NCBI GenBank assembly: GCA_964471865.1
Contig: CAYYHU010000006.1
Location: 19,569-83,568, forward strand
Direction: 5' to 3'
Source of the DNA: CAYMUC01 sp964471865
GTDB taxonomy: Bacteria > Actinomycetota > Acidimicrobiia > Acidimicrobiales > Ilumatobacteraceae
DNA length: 64,000 nt
A program made the translations under genes and the position numbers. Shown here piece after piece: positions 42,419 to 51,900 of the stretch. Numbering within the stretch: position 1 is the first letter of the stretch; each line of letters starts with the position of its first letter. The notes beneath the pieces were generated by a model that saw only the letters and a program-made list of their open reading frames with translations, did not search any database and was not told the origin of the DNA.

Positions 42419-43305
42419 TCGGCACCGACATCCGCCGGGTGGCAGTCGTCGGGGGTGCGGGTTTTCTCGGATCGCATCTCGTGGATCGCCTCGTCGCCGA
42501 CCCTCATACGGCCTGGGCGGTCGAGGTCATCGACGATCTGTCCACCGGCTCGTTGGGTTCGCTCGCGACCGCGCGAGCCCAAGCGGTCTCGGGACGGTTG
42601 TCGATCACCCATCTGGATGCCACCGGCCCCGAGTTCTCCAGCTTCATCGAGCGTCGTCGTCCCGAGGTCGTGGTCCACCTCGCGGGTTTCAGCCGTCCCA
42701 CCGCCGAACCCGCAGCGGCGGCCACCGAATCCGTACGCGCCTTGACGATCGCGGCGTCGATCCTCGAGGCCTGTCGCAGCGGCGAGGTGACCAAGGTCGT
42801 CACCTGTGTTCCCGCTGTCGATCTGTACGGCGCCTATCAGGGCCGTGAGGTTCCACTCAAGGAAAGTCGGGGTTTCACACCGGACGCAACTCTGGGAATC
42901 GCCGCGCGTACGGTGATCGACTGGTGCACGCATTACCGCGATCGGTACGCACTCGAGTTCACGGTGCTGGCTCTGGGTGACGTGTATGGACCGCGCCATC
43001 CGGTGGTGAGCGATCCTGTTGCTGCAGCGATCGCGGGCCGACCTCTCGAACGCACCCTCGACCCGATCTACGTCGCTGATGTCGCCGAAGCCCTCGTGTC
43101 CGCCCTCGACCGGGCCGGGGGTCTGGTGGTGAACGTGTCCTCAGGCGACAGCGTGACCGCCTCCGATCTGGCGCGGGCGGCCGGGAGAGAACCTGTGGCC
43201 GTGGCACTACGGCCTCAGCGATTCGCGCTCTCGCTGGTGCGTTCGCGAATCCATCTGGCCTGGGCGCCCTGGACCCCATTGGCGGATGGTCTCGCGACGA
43301 TCTGA
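42415..43305 (+). CDS. NAD-dependent epimerase/dehydratase-like protein, catalytic pair missing
   Basis: 296 residues. VVGGAGFLGSHLVDRLV (NAD loop) and VEVIDDLSTGS are standard for the extended SDR group, as is VYGPRH late in the protein. The catalytic region is unusual. The usual (S/T)-x-x-VYG segment reads CVPAVDLYG, and where SPYGxSK is expected the chain reads ATLGIAARTV, so both Tyr and Lys of YxxxK are replaced. It may bind a nucleotide sugar without turnover or use other residues. It overlaps the pyrophosphorylase gene by four bases. Confidence 0.85.
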   Translation: MIGTDIRRVAVVGGAGFLGSHLVDRLVADPHTAWAVEVIDDLSTGSLGSLATARAQAVSGRLSITHLDATGPEFSSFIERRRPEVVVHLAGFSRPTAEPAAAATESVRALTIAASILEACRSGEVTKVVTCVPAVDLYGAYQGREVPLKESRGFTPDATLGIAARTVIDWCTHYRDRYALEFTVLALGDVYGPRHPVVSDPVAAAIAGRPLERTLDPIYVADVAEALVSALDRAGGLVVNVSSGDSVTASDLARAAGREPVAVALRPQRFALSLVRSRIHLAWAPWTPLADGLATI

Positions 43306-43327
43306 CGGAATCGCTTGGGTCGCGGTG

Positions 43328-44041
43328 TCAGCGAAACAGATCCTCTGATGCCGGTCGGATCAACTCGGCCACCGAACTGTCACGTAGCCACGTCGGATCG
43401 ACACCGCGCACCACCGCGACGGGGATCCCCGAGGATTTGCCCATGACCATCTCGGCTGCAGAGGCGAGTTCATCGGCCACGGCGACTTCGGTCACCTGCA
43501 TTTCGCGTCCGAGGGCGTCCTCGACTCCCCGCAGATCCACCACCGCGGCGATGCCGGCCACCCCGATCGCGACATCGGTGAGACCGCGACGCCAGGGCCG
43601 TCCGAACGTGTCACTGATGATCACCCCGACCTCGATACCGAGACGGGCGCGCACGATGTCTCGAATCCGTCGCGCGGAGCGGTCGCTGTCCACGGGCAAC
43701 AACGCCGCCTGCCCTCGTTCGACATTGGACAGATCGATCCCCGAGTTGGCACAGATGAAGCCGTGACGGGTTTCGGTGATGATGAGATCGCCGCGGCGGC
43801 GAACGATACGAACCGCTTCGGATTCGACGAGGTGTTTGTGGGACCGCGGGTCCTCGGGGTCGACCTCGACGAGGCGGCCTTCGGCCTTGGAGACGATCTT
43901 TTGGGTCACCACCAGAACGTCACCGTCGGCCAAGGGGCCATGGGGCGGGTTCGAACAGGCGTTGACGATGACGTCACCGACCTGATCGCCGGGGCGGATC
44001 TCACCGATTCCTTCGATTCCCCACATTTCGAGACGGCTCAT
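43328..44041 (-). CDS. cofE: Coenzyme F420:L-glutamate ligase (stand-alone CofE)
   Basis: 237 residues. GEIRPGDQVGDVI, DGDVLVVTQKIVSKAEGR, GFICANSGIDLSNV, and SDTFGRPWRRGLTDVAIGVAG are CofE signatures for GTP, metal and F420 binding. It adds glutamate residues to F420-0. Mycobacterial FbiB carries an extra C-terminal FMN reductase domain (recalled), which is absent here. The ATG at 44041 overlaps the cofD stop (ATGA). The GT4-cofD-cofE operon has all junctions overlapping. Confidence 0.95.
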   Translation of the reverse strand: MSRLEMWGIEGIGEIRPGDQVGDVIVNACSNPPHGPLADGDVLVVTQKIVSKAEGRLVEVDPEDPRSHKHLVESEAVRIVRRRGDLIITETRHGFICANSGIDLSNVERGQAALLPVDSDRSARRIRDIVRARLGIEVGVIISDTFGRPWRRGLTDVAIGVAGIAAVVDLRGVEDALGREMQVTEVAVADELASAAEMVMGKSSGIPVAVVRGVDPTWLRDSSVAELIRPASEDLFR

Positions 44042-45018
44042 CGTGAAGCTCCTTCGTCCAGGACCGTGCGGGCGAGCTTCGCAGTGGTCGCCGGGTCCGA
44101 CATGATCGTTCCCGTCACCACGCAACGCATTCCGTTCGCTTCGACCTCGGGGGCCAGAGCCTCGTCGACGGTGTCGACGACCAGGGTGGCTGCCACCTCG
44201 CGGTACATGCGAGCGACACCGATCACCGATGAATCGTGTCCGAGTTCGCTCAACATCCGATCCGCAGGACCTTTGAGCGCCGCGCCCCCCACGATCGGGG
44301 ATACGGCCACGACATGATCGCGGCGGTCCATGAGTACCTCTTCGATCCCCGGTATCGCGCGGATCGGCCCGATCGACACCACGGGGTTCGAGGGGGCGAT
44401 GACGATCGTGTCGGCAGCCGCGAGGGCGTCGAGCACCCCCGGACTCGGCCGGGCGCTCTCGGCTCCGGCGAAGCGGATCTCGGTCACGGGAACGCCATGG
44501 CGCCGACCTACGAAGTACTCCTGGAACGACACCTCCCGCGAGACGACACCGTCGGGTTCGGGATCGAGAACCGTCACCCGCGTGGCCACCGAGTCGTCGG
44601 TCATGGGAAGGATCCGTAGTCCGAGCTCGAACGCAGTGGCGATCTCAGCGGTCACCGCGGACAACGGAGCCCCTTCATGAAGGCGAGCGGTGCGATAAAG
44701 ATGGGTGGCGAGGTCGGAATCACCGAGATTGAACCAGGTGCCACCGGCTGTCGATCCCTCGGGTCGATACGGGGTGAACCGGGCCAGAGCTTCCATCGCG
44801 CGCCAGGTTTCACCGCGTCGACCCCATCCGCGATCGGGGTCGATCGCATCGGCGACGGTGTAGACGACGGTGTCGAGATCGGGACTGATCGAGAGACCGT
44901 GCAAGACGGTGTCGTCCCCGGTGTTCACCACTGCGACGATCTCGGCGGGATCGACGACGCGGACCATGCCGGTGAGCAGACGCGCAGCTCCGACCCCGCC
45001 AGCGAGCACGGTGATCAT
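44038..45018 (-). CDS. cofD: 2-phospho-L-lactate (or PEP) transferase of F420 synthesis
   Basis: 326 residues. VLAGGVGAARLLTGM at the very start, VNTGDDTVLHGLSISPDLDTV, RGETWRAM, WFNLGDSDLATHL, and APSNPVVSIGPIRAIPGIEEV are CofD/FbiA signatures. It transfers the lactyl- or enolpyruvyl-phosphate from the guanosine carrier to FO, forming (dehydro)F420-0. The ATG at 45018 is chosen because the protein then begins MITVLAGGVGA; it overlaps the upstream glycosyltransferase stop by four bases. Confidence 0.95.
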   Translation of the reverse strand: MITVLAGGVGAARLLTGMVRVVDPAEIVAVVNTGDDTVLHGLSISPDLDTVVYTVADAIDPDRGWGRRGETWRAMEALARFTPYRPEGSTAGGTWFNLGDSDLATHLYRTARLHEGAPLSAVTAEIATAFELGLRILPMTDDSVATRVTVLDPEPDGVVSREVSFQEYFVGRRHGVPVTEIRFAGAESARPSPGVLDALAAADTIVIAPSNPVVSIGPIRAIPGIEEVLMDRRDHVVAVSPIVGGAALKGPADRMLSELGHDSSVIGVARMYREVAATLVVDTVDEALAPEVEANGMRCVVTGTIMSDPATTAKLARTVLDEGASR

Positions 45019-46142
45019 CGTGGGTGTCGCTCCATCGCCGCCCGAGCGTAGAGCGCGAGAAGTCCCGATGCCGTGGCCGACCACGGATGTTCAGCGACGC
45101 GTCGGTGTCCGGCGACACGCAAGCGAGAGGCTGCGGTCTCATCGTCGAGCACCTCCGCGAGCGCCTCGGCGAGGGCGTCGACATCGTGGGGGTCGTGAAG
45201 ACGTGCGGCGTCGTTGACGACTTCGGGGATCGATCCGGCTCGCGCCGCCACGACGGGAGTGTCGGCCACCATGGCTTCGAGGAGAGGAAAGCCGAATCCC
45301 TCGTCCAAACTCGGATAGGCCAGGACCGCAGCATTCTGAAGCAGCCAGTCCCGGGTGTCGTCGTCGACCCTCCCGGTCACATGGATCCGGGTCACAAGAT
45401 CCGGGCCGAGTGTTGCGATCGCTTCGGTGACGGCGCGGGAATCGTCGCTCGGAGATCCGGCAATGACGAGATCGAGATCGGATCGATCCGACGCGACCGC
45501 GCGAAAGGCATGAACGAGACGCACCAGGTTCTTGCGCCGTTCGACGGTGCCGAGCGCGAGCACGAAGCGTCGGGATCGCAGGTTCTCGACTCGAGCGGGG
45601 ACTCGTTCGACGAGGGGTCGGGCCGGGGGAGCGCCCAGGGGGACGACGGTGACGCAGACCTCACCGAGGAGTTCGCGCACCCCGTGCGCGGTGGCCTCGG
45701 AGGAGGCGTGGACGAGGGCTCCGGCTGCAACCGCCCGGCGTAGCACCGATCCGGCGCGAGCGACATCGGGATGCACGAGATCGGGATGACGCAGAAACCA
45801 ACAGTCATAGACCGACACGACCCGACCCGCTCGGGCGGGGGGCACCACGTAGTTGGTGCCATGGACCACATCGACAGGGCGTCCAGGCGCGCTCAGCCAC
45901 CGGTCGAGGGGAACCCGCGTGGATCGGGACCACCAGCGTCGAGCGAGAGCGGCCGGTAACGGGAGTCGTCGCCCCCCCTGGGGGGCCTGGGCCCGCCAAC
46001 TGGTGAGATACGGGGCGATCTCGACGGCCTCGGGTCGTGCGCCAAGGGCATCCAACATGCCTCGGGTGGCGTGTCCCACTCCGGTCAACGCCGTGGCGAG
46101 GGGGCCGACATCGAACGCCACGCGCAAGGGGGTGTCGACCAC
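45015..46142 (-). CDS. GT4-family glycosyltransferase in operon with cofD-cofE
   Basis: 375 residues. VAFDVGPLATALTGVGHATR is the N-terminal acceptor side; VVSVYDCWFLRHPD and VHASSEATAHGVRE resemble mannosyltransferases; LALGTVERRKNLVRLV starts the donor domain, and PSLDEGFGFPLLEAM is the EX7E motif. TAGGGT ends six bases before the GTG at 46142, so this gene and the two F420 genes behind it probably share one leaderless promoter. It is divergent from gmd. Confidence 0.9.
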   Translation of the reverse strand: MVDTPLRVAFDVGPLATALTGVGHATRGMLDALGARPEAVEIAPYLTSWRAQAPQGGRRLPLPAALARRWWSRSTRVPLDRWLSAPGRPVDVVHGTNYVVPPARAGRVVSVYDCWFLRHPDLVHPDVARAGSVLRRAVAAGALVHASSEATAHGVRELLGEVCVTVVPLGAPPARPLVERVPARVENLRSRRFVLALGTVERRKNLVRLVHAFRAVASDRSDLDLVIAGSPSDDSRAVTEAIATLGPDLVTRIHVTGRVDDDTRDWLLQNAAVLAYPSLDEGFGFPLLEAMVADTPVVAARAGSIPEVVNDAARLHDPHDVDALAEALAEVLDDETAASRLRVAGHRRVAEHPWSATASGLLALYARAAMERHPR

Positions 46143-46148
46143 ACCTCG

Positions 46149-46154
46149 ACCCTA
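46149..46154 (-). promoter_or_regulatory. -10 box, leaderless GT4-cofD-cofE operon
   Basis: TAGGGT on the minus strand ends six bases before the GTG at 46142. Confidence 0.6.
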
Positions 46155-46192
46155 GCGGCGGGGTTCACCCGTCGCGGAGACCCCGAGTCTCC

Positions 46193-46198
46193 TAGACT
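46193..46198 (+). promoter_or_regulatory. Possible -10 box of gmd with ~50-base leader
   Basis: TAGACT lies 58 bases before the ATG at 46257. Unlike most neighbours, gmd would then have a leader, and AAGG (46248-46251) seven to eight bases before the ATG could bind the ribosome. Confidence 0.4.
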
Positions 46199-46256
46199 GC
46201 GGATTCGCACCGACCCGCCGTGCATCACGGGTTTCCCGCTGTCATCAAGGATGTCC

Positions 46257-47249
46257 ATGCCTCGCGCCTTCATCACCGGCATCACCGGACAAGACGGTCA
46301 ACATCTCGCCGAGTTCCTCCACGCCCAGGGGTATCAGGTCTTCGGCATGGTCAAGGGCCAGCACAATCCGCGTGCCGAGTTGTTGCGTGACCAACTGCCC
46401 TTCGTCGAGGCGGTGCCCGGGGATCTCGCCGATCTTCCGTCTCTCGTGGCTGCGCTCGAGCGGTCCCAGCCCGATGAGGTGTACAACCTGGGCGCGATCT
46501 CGTTCGTGGCGATGTCGTTCAACCAGGCGGAACTGACCGCCAACATCACCGGTCTGGGCGTGTTGCGCATGCTCGAAGCGATCCGGATGGTGGGTGGTAC
46601 CCAGAACAATCCGATCCGCTTCTATCAGGCCTCGTCCTCAGAAATGTTCGGAAAAGTCCGCGAAACCCCTCAGAACGAGTTGACCCCTTTCCATCCTCGT
46701 TCGCCCTACGGATGCGCCAAGGTGTTCGGTCACGATCTCACGGTCAACTACCGCGAAAGTTACGGGCTGTACGCGTGCAGCGGGATCCTGTTCAACCATG
46801 AAGGGCCCCGGCGGGGGTACGAGTTCGTGACCCGCAAGGTGTCCCATGCCGTGGCGCGTATCAAGTTGGGTCTGCAGGACGAGTTGGTGCTCGGCAACCT
46901 CGATGCAATGCGCGACTGGGGCTACGCCGGGGACTACGTCAAAGCGATGTGGCTGATGCTGCAACAGGATCAACCCGAGGACTACGTCGTGGCCACCGGG
47001 GTGGCCCACTCGATCGAACAACTCGTCGAGATGGCGTTCGCAGAGGTGGGAATCGAGGATTGGCGGCGGTACGTGCGCCAGGACCAGAGGTTCTTTCGGC
47101 CCGCTGAGGTCGATCTGTTGATCGGTGACGCCTCCAAGGCGCGAGACCGCCTCGGATGGGAACCCGAGGTCGATTTCGCCGGTCTCGTGAAGTTGATGGT
47201 CGCGAACGATCTGGCCATCGAATCGGGCAAGGTGCGACGCGACAGCTGA
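46257..47249 (+). CDS. gmd: GDP-mannose 4,6-dehydratase
   Basis: 330 residues. AFITGITGQDGQHLAEFLHA is the family-specific NADP loop, YNLGAISFVAMSFNQAE follows, YQASSSEMFGKV and SPYGCAKVFGHDL hold the Ser/Thr-Glu and YxxxK residues, and LFNHEGPRRGYEFVTRKV is the GMD tetramer/cofactor loop. It makes GDP-4-keto-6-deoxymannose, the substrate of the Fcl-like enzyme encoded 9 kb upstream. ATG at 46257 is preferred to the ATG at 46251 by spacing from AAGG and by the family N-terminus. It is convergent with the flippase-like gene. Confidence 0.95.
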   Translation: MPRAFITGITGQDGQHLAEFLHAQGYQVFGMVKGQHNPRAELLRDQLPFVEAVPGDLADLPSLVAALERSQPDEVYNLGAISFVAMSFNQAELTANITGLGVLRMLEAIRMVGGTQNNPIRFYQASSSEMFGKVRETPQNELTPFHPRSPYGCAKVFGHDLTVNYRESYGLYACSGILFNHEGPRRGYEFVTRKVSHAVARIKLGLQDELVLGNLDAMRDWGYAGDYVKAMWLMLQQDQPEDYVVATGVAHSIEQLVEMAFAEVGIEDWRRYVRQDQRFFRPAEVDLLIGDASKARDRLGWEPEVDFAGLVKLMVANDLAIESGKVRRDS

Positions 47250-47278
47250 TCTCGATACGAGAATCGTTCCCTGATCGC

Positions 47279-48655
47279 TCAGGCTTCGAAAGGCACCTCA
47301 CCCACGGCGAGTACCACCTCATCGGGATCGGGGGCCGCCCCTGAACGCAGGCGGGATCGCAAGGCGAACACGAACGCCACCACCGCAGCCGCCGACCCGG
47401 TGACGAGTCCCAGTTCGACTCGTTGGAACAGATCATCGCCCGCCACTGCCGTGACGAGAGCGAAGGTGCCGATGCCACACGCCCAGCCGCCTGCGACGAG
47501 AGCATGACCCTGGAGAGCGATCACCGCCTGCGCGGTCGCCATTGCGACCATGTAGCACCCGCTACCGAGTGCCAACATCGCCAGAGTTCGCCGTTCGATC
47601 CCTGACCCGAACACCACGTCATAGATCGCCGGACCGGCCACGAGGGCTCCGAGAGTTCCCGTCGAGCCCACTGCGATCACCACGATCATCAGACGCCGAA
47701 AACCGGTACGAAACTCGGCGAGATCCCCCTGGGCGGCGAGGCGGGCGAGACGGGGCAACAAGGCTGCCTGAACGGCTTGGAACAAGAACAGTGGAACCCG
47801 GGCCAACAGCACGGCATTCGCGAAACGGGTGACTTCGGCAGCCCGGTCGGCATCGGCCAGCATGTCGATCGTCAACGGCCCAGCATTGACCAAGGCCGCC
47901 GACAACAGGGTGCCACCGAGAAGCCAGCCGAGATTGGGTGTCACTTCGCCCCAGGTCGCTTCGGGCCCGTCGGCGGTGCGCAGATCGCCTCGCCACGCGA
48001 TGTAGACGACTCCTGAGACCGCGGCGATCGCCAAGACGAAGCCGTACGCCGCGGCAGTGGCCACCCCGACCGCTGCCAGCACCGCACACAGCGTCACCCT
48101 GGTGACCCCGTCGGCGCCCATCACGATCGCATACGAACGGAACCGACCTTGCCCCGAGCAGACTCCGCGAGCGAGGTGGGCGGGCGCATAGGCGACGAAC
48201 GCGGCGATCAGCGCGACTGTCATCCATCCGTCGCCTTCGAAGAAGACCCGGGTGATCACCGGTGAGGCCACGACGATGGCGACGATGACGATTCCCGCCA
48301 GGATCGCTCCCAGGCCCAGGACTCGTATCACGACGGGGTGTCCGCCCACTCCGACTGCTCGCCGGTGCGCCAGGGCTCGTCCCACCTCCTGTTCGAGAGG
48401 CAAGAAGAAACCTGGCGCCAGCAGGAAGGTCGCGAACCACAGCGACGCAACGGGTTTGAAAGCCTCGTCACCGAGCGCGCCCTTGGCGATGATGAAGAAG
48501 GCGTAACTCGCGATCCCGGCGATCACCAGACCCAGACCGACCGCCAAGGTGCCTTCGGGCAACGCGTTCTTGGCGGTACCCAGACCCGCCCGTATCCCGG
48601 TGCGCGCCGAAGGATCGGGTTCGGGCTCCGAAGCGCTCAGCGTCGACCCACCCAA
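47279..48655 (-). CDS. Polysaccharide flippase-like membrane protein (MATE/Wzx fold)
   Basis: 458 residues with about twelve predicted membrane helices and little soluble sequence. The pattern of an early GLGLVIAGIASYAFFIIA helix, FFLPLEQEVGRALAHRR, and ARGVCSGQGRFRSYAIVM resembles lipopolysaccharide/teichuronic acid flippases (MOP superfamily). It likely exports lipid-linked oligosaccharides built by the surrounding glycosyltransferases. The frame begins at a TTG at 48655, overlapping the preceding 71-codon gene by 19 bases; no better start is seen, so coupled translation is likely. Confidence 0.85.
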   Translation of the reverse strand: MGGSTLSASEPEPDPSARTGIRAGLGTAKNALPEGTLAVGLGLVIAGIASYAFFIIAKGALGDEAFKPVASLWFATFLLAPGFFLPLEQEVGRALAHRRAVGVGGHPVVIRVLGLGAILAGIVIVAIVVASPVITRVFFEGDGWMTVALIAAFVAYAPAHLARGVCSGQGRFRSYAIVMGADGVTRVTLCAVLAAVGVATAAAYGFVLAIAAVSGVVYIAWRGDLRTADGPEATWGEVTPNLGWLLGGTLLSAALVNAGPLTIDMLADADRAAEVTRFANAVLLARVPLFLFQAVQAALLPRLARLAAQGDLAEFRTGFRRLMIVVIAVGSTGTLGALVAGPAIYDVVFGSGIERRTLAMLALGSGCYMVAMATAQAVIALQGHALVAGGWACGIGTFALVTAVAGDDLFQRVELGLVTGSAAAVVAFVFALRSRLRSGAAPDPDEVVLAVGEVPFEA

Positions 48656-48852
48656 CGCTCGAAGGATCGCGTCAGTTCACGCCGACGCACTTGGGCGTTC
48701 TGGAAGCTGAGAATTCCGAGGCCCACCGAGACGTATAGCGCATCGGACGCCATGGTTGCGCACCGAGCCACGACCTCATCGGGCCGGGGAATCCGGCATC
48801 GGGTGAGGTCGAGACCAGGGAGGATGGGGCCAGACGATGCGTCGTCGCTCAC
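48637..48852 (-). CDS. Small protein upstream of and overlapping the flippase gene
   Basis: 71 residues. The distinctive part is SDALYVSVGLGILSFQNAQVRRREL, a possible amphipathic or membrane-associated helix followed by a basic end. I recall similar short actinobacterial proteins but no named family. The start is set by TAACCT (48860-48865), seven bases before the GTG at 48852, the same geometry as at larger genes nearby. The 19-base overlap with the flippase frame suggests one operon. A longer in-frame ORF to 49095 runs antisense to the GT2 gene and is not needed. Confidence 0.65.
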   Translation of the reverse strand: MSDDASSGPILPGLDLTRCRIPRPDEVVARCATMASDALYVSVGLGILSFQNAQVRRRELTRSFERWVGRR

Positions 48853-48859
48853 CTGGTTC

Positions 48860-48865
48860 AGGTTA
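48860..48865 (-). promoter_or_regulatory. -10 box, leaderless small protein-flippase operon
   Basis: TAACCT on the minus strand ends seven bases before the GTG at 48852. Confidence 0.55.
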
Positions 48866-48903
48866 CCCGTGATCGCGCCCGGTGGCAGGCCGCTGCGCTG
48901 CAC

Positions 48904-48909
48904 TAGCCT
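48904..48909 (+). promoter_or_regulatory. -10 box, leaderless GT2-DUF5719-thioredoxin operon
   Basis: TAGCCT ends nine bases before the GTG at 48919. Confidence 0.6.
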
Positions 48910-48918
48910 CGCAGCACC

Positions 48919-51900
48919 GTGGACCGCCTCGACACGACCGTTCCGCCCGTCGTGGCCGTGATGGTGGTTCCTCTCCCGTCGCCGACACTGGGTGAAGCTC
49001 TGGCGGGCCTCGCTGCTCAGGACTATCCCGATTTTCGGGTGCTGCTGCTCGTCACCGGAGACCGAGAGGGTCCCGAGATCACCGAGGTTCGTCACCGGGC
49101 TCGCGAGCTCGTCCCTGATGCCGTGGTGCGGTCACTGGGGGGGAACCCGGGATGGGGTCCTGCATGCAACGTGGCCTTGGATCTGGTCGAAGGAGACCAC
49201 GGATTCTTCGCGCTGCTCCATGACGACGTCGCACTGGAACCCGATGCCATTCGACTGCTCGTGGAGGAGACGTATCGCTCGAATGCGGGTGTCGTCGGCC
49301 CGAAATTGCTCGAGTGGGACGACCCGCGCCGATTGCATCGGGTGGGTTTCGACGTGGATCGCATCGGTGAGATCGATCCATTGGTCGAACCGGGGGAGCG
49401 AGACCAAGAGCAGTACGACGCCGTACGCGATGTCTTCGCGGTGCCTTCGGCCTGCGTGATGATTCGAGCTGATCTGTTCCGGATGCTGCGCTTCGACGAC
49501 CGCATCGACTTCCACGGTGAGGACCTCGATCTGTGTTGGCGGGCTCATCTGACCGGAGCCCGAGTGCTCGTGGTCCCCGCAGCGCGGGCCCGCCACCGTG
49601 GCCGGCTCCCGGAACGGCGTACCGAGCTGTCCCATCGCGCTCTCATCGCTCGTCACCGGGTGTGGAGTGTCGCCACCCTCACCGGTGGGCGCCGCCTCCT
49701 GGGAGTTCTCGCCCGCTTGCTGATCGTGACGGTGGCTGAGTTCCTGGTGGGTTTGGTCACCGGCCGCGCCAAGGACTCCTGGTCGATCCTCGCAGCGGTG
49801 GTCGGTTTGGTACCTCGTTCGGGAGCGGTGATCGCCCGGCGTCGACGTCTCGCCGGGATCCGTACGGTTCCCGACCACGAGGTCGCTCATCTTCAGATCG
49901 CGGGAAGTGCCCGATGGCGACGGTTTCGCCGAGCGCGCGAACTCGAGACCACCCACACCGGCCGCCGACCCCGAGGATCACGCCTGGCCGACACCGTGGC
50001 CTGGGTGGTTGCCGTTCTCGTGGTCGTGATCGGATCCCGTCAGGTGATCACCAGCGGCAGTGGACATCTCGCAGAGATGGTGGCGCTGCCCTCTGATCCT
50101 GGGCGTCTCGTTCGGGACTACCTGGCCCCATGGTGGAGCGCAGGAGGCGCCACGATGGATCCTGCGCCTACCGGTGTGGGGCTGGTCGGGGTCGCTGGGC
50201 TGCTGGTGTTTGGTCGTATGGAGCTGCTCCACACTTTGAGCATCATCGGACCCATCGGGCTCGGACTGCTCGGGCTCTGGCGTCTGGGCGGCCGCCTCGG
50301 GGACCGAACCGCTCGTCGAGTGACGCTGCTCGCAGGCGCGTTTGGTCCTGCGGCCTATGGCGCAATCACGACGGGGCGATGGTCTGTACTCGTGATCTGG
50401 GCGGTCACCCCGTGGCTCGTGGAGGTACTCGTGCGTCCCGGCGGCGACGAGATCGCCGCTGGCATCGCCGCGACACGGTGGCGCAGCATCGTCGCCGCCG
50501 GAGTCCTCATCGCGATCGTGGGGGCCTTCGTTCCCCTCGTTGCGGTGATCGTCCTGGTCATGGCGGTCGCCTCCGCCGTGGGAGAACTGTTCGGCGCGTC
50601 ATCGCTTCGCCAGCGTTTCGGTGCGGCCGCGACGACGCTGTTGCGGGCCCTCGCCGCAGTGGTTCTGGCTGCGGTCATGCATCTGCCCTGGTCGTTGCGG
50701 CTCGCGGATCGCGATCGCTGGGAGGTGATCACCGGCGGGTCCACGGTGACTCGTCGAGGTGTGGGTCTGATCGAGCTCGCCCAATTCGGTCGCGCCACGA
50801 CGGCGCTCGCCGTGATCGGGATCGCGGTTTTGGTTCCAGTCGTCGTCGCGCCGTTGGTGGCGCGAGGAGTCACCGCCCCATGGGCGGCTCGCACCGGGCT
50901 CATCGCAGTCGCGTGTGGCGGTGTCGCGGTGATGGCGGACCGGTCTGTGCTCACGGTCGAACTCGGGGCTGCAGAGTTGTGGTTCGCTCCTGTCGCGTCG
51001 ATGGCAGCGGTGGCAGCGGGATGTCTGACCGCCTCGTGGCGACGTGAAATCCTCGCCGGTGGCTTCGGATGGCGTCAGCCTGTGGGGGTGGCGGCCGCCG
51101 CATGCGTCGTGGTGGGAGCCTTCCCGGTCGCAGTGGGGGTGTTCGACGGCCGATGGGACCAGACCTCGGGTTCGTTGTCGGTATTGCTCGATCAACTGCC
51201 CGAGGATGACGACGGTCACTACCGGATGGTCTTCATCGGTGATCCGGCGGTCGTCCCGGTCCCGTCACGGCCCATCGCGGACAACGTCGGCATCGCTGTG
51301 GTCGACGGCTCCCGGCTCGAGGCCACCGAGAGTCGATGGCTGGCGGCGACGACACCGTTGACGCGTCTCGTCAGCGATGCCTTCGAGGCCATCGCAAATC
51401 GCGACAGTGCCCGGCTCGGACGAGCGCTCGCCCCGGGCGGGATCCGCTACGTCGTCGTCCCGATCGTCGACGGTTCGGTATCCACTCTGGACGATCCCCG
51501 GGTGGTGCCTGAGGGTCTGCTCGATGCGATCGGTCGGCAGGTGGATCTGCGTCGCATCAGCGCAACATCCGAAGTCGTCATCTACGAGAACACGGTGTGG
51601 ATTCCGGTGCGGGCGGTCCTCGAGGGGGCGACGGCCAGGGCATCGACCCAGGCCGGTCTCGACGCCTTGGTGGCGGCCGATCTGACCGATTCGATGCCCG
51701 TGGGCCGTGGACGTCCCCTCACCGTCAGCGCCGCCGACACCGTGTCGGTGGGGCCGGTCGCCTCGGTCCATCTCGGAGTTCCCCGGTCGGTGGGATGGCG
51801 GGCGTTCCTCGATGGGGACGAACTTGCAGCGCGGCCTTCGTTCGGGTCGGTCACGGCCTGGGATCTCCCTGCCGGAGCCGACGGGGTGGTGGAGTTGCGC

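Noticed and set aside
48853..49095. N-terminal extension of the 71-residue protein
   Set aside because: The extension is antisense to the GT2 gene and its translation is His/Arg-rich noise; the GTG at 48852 has a promoter-like box.
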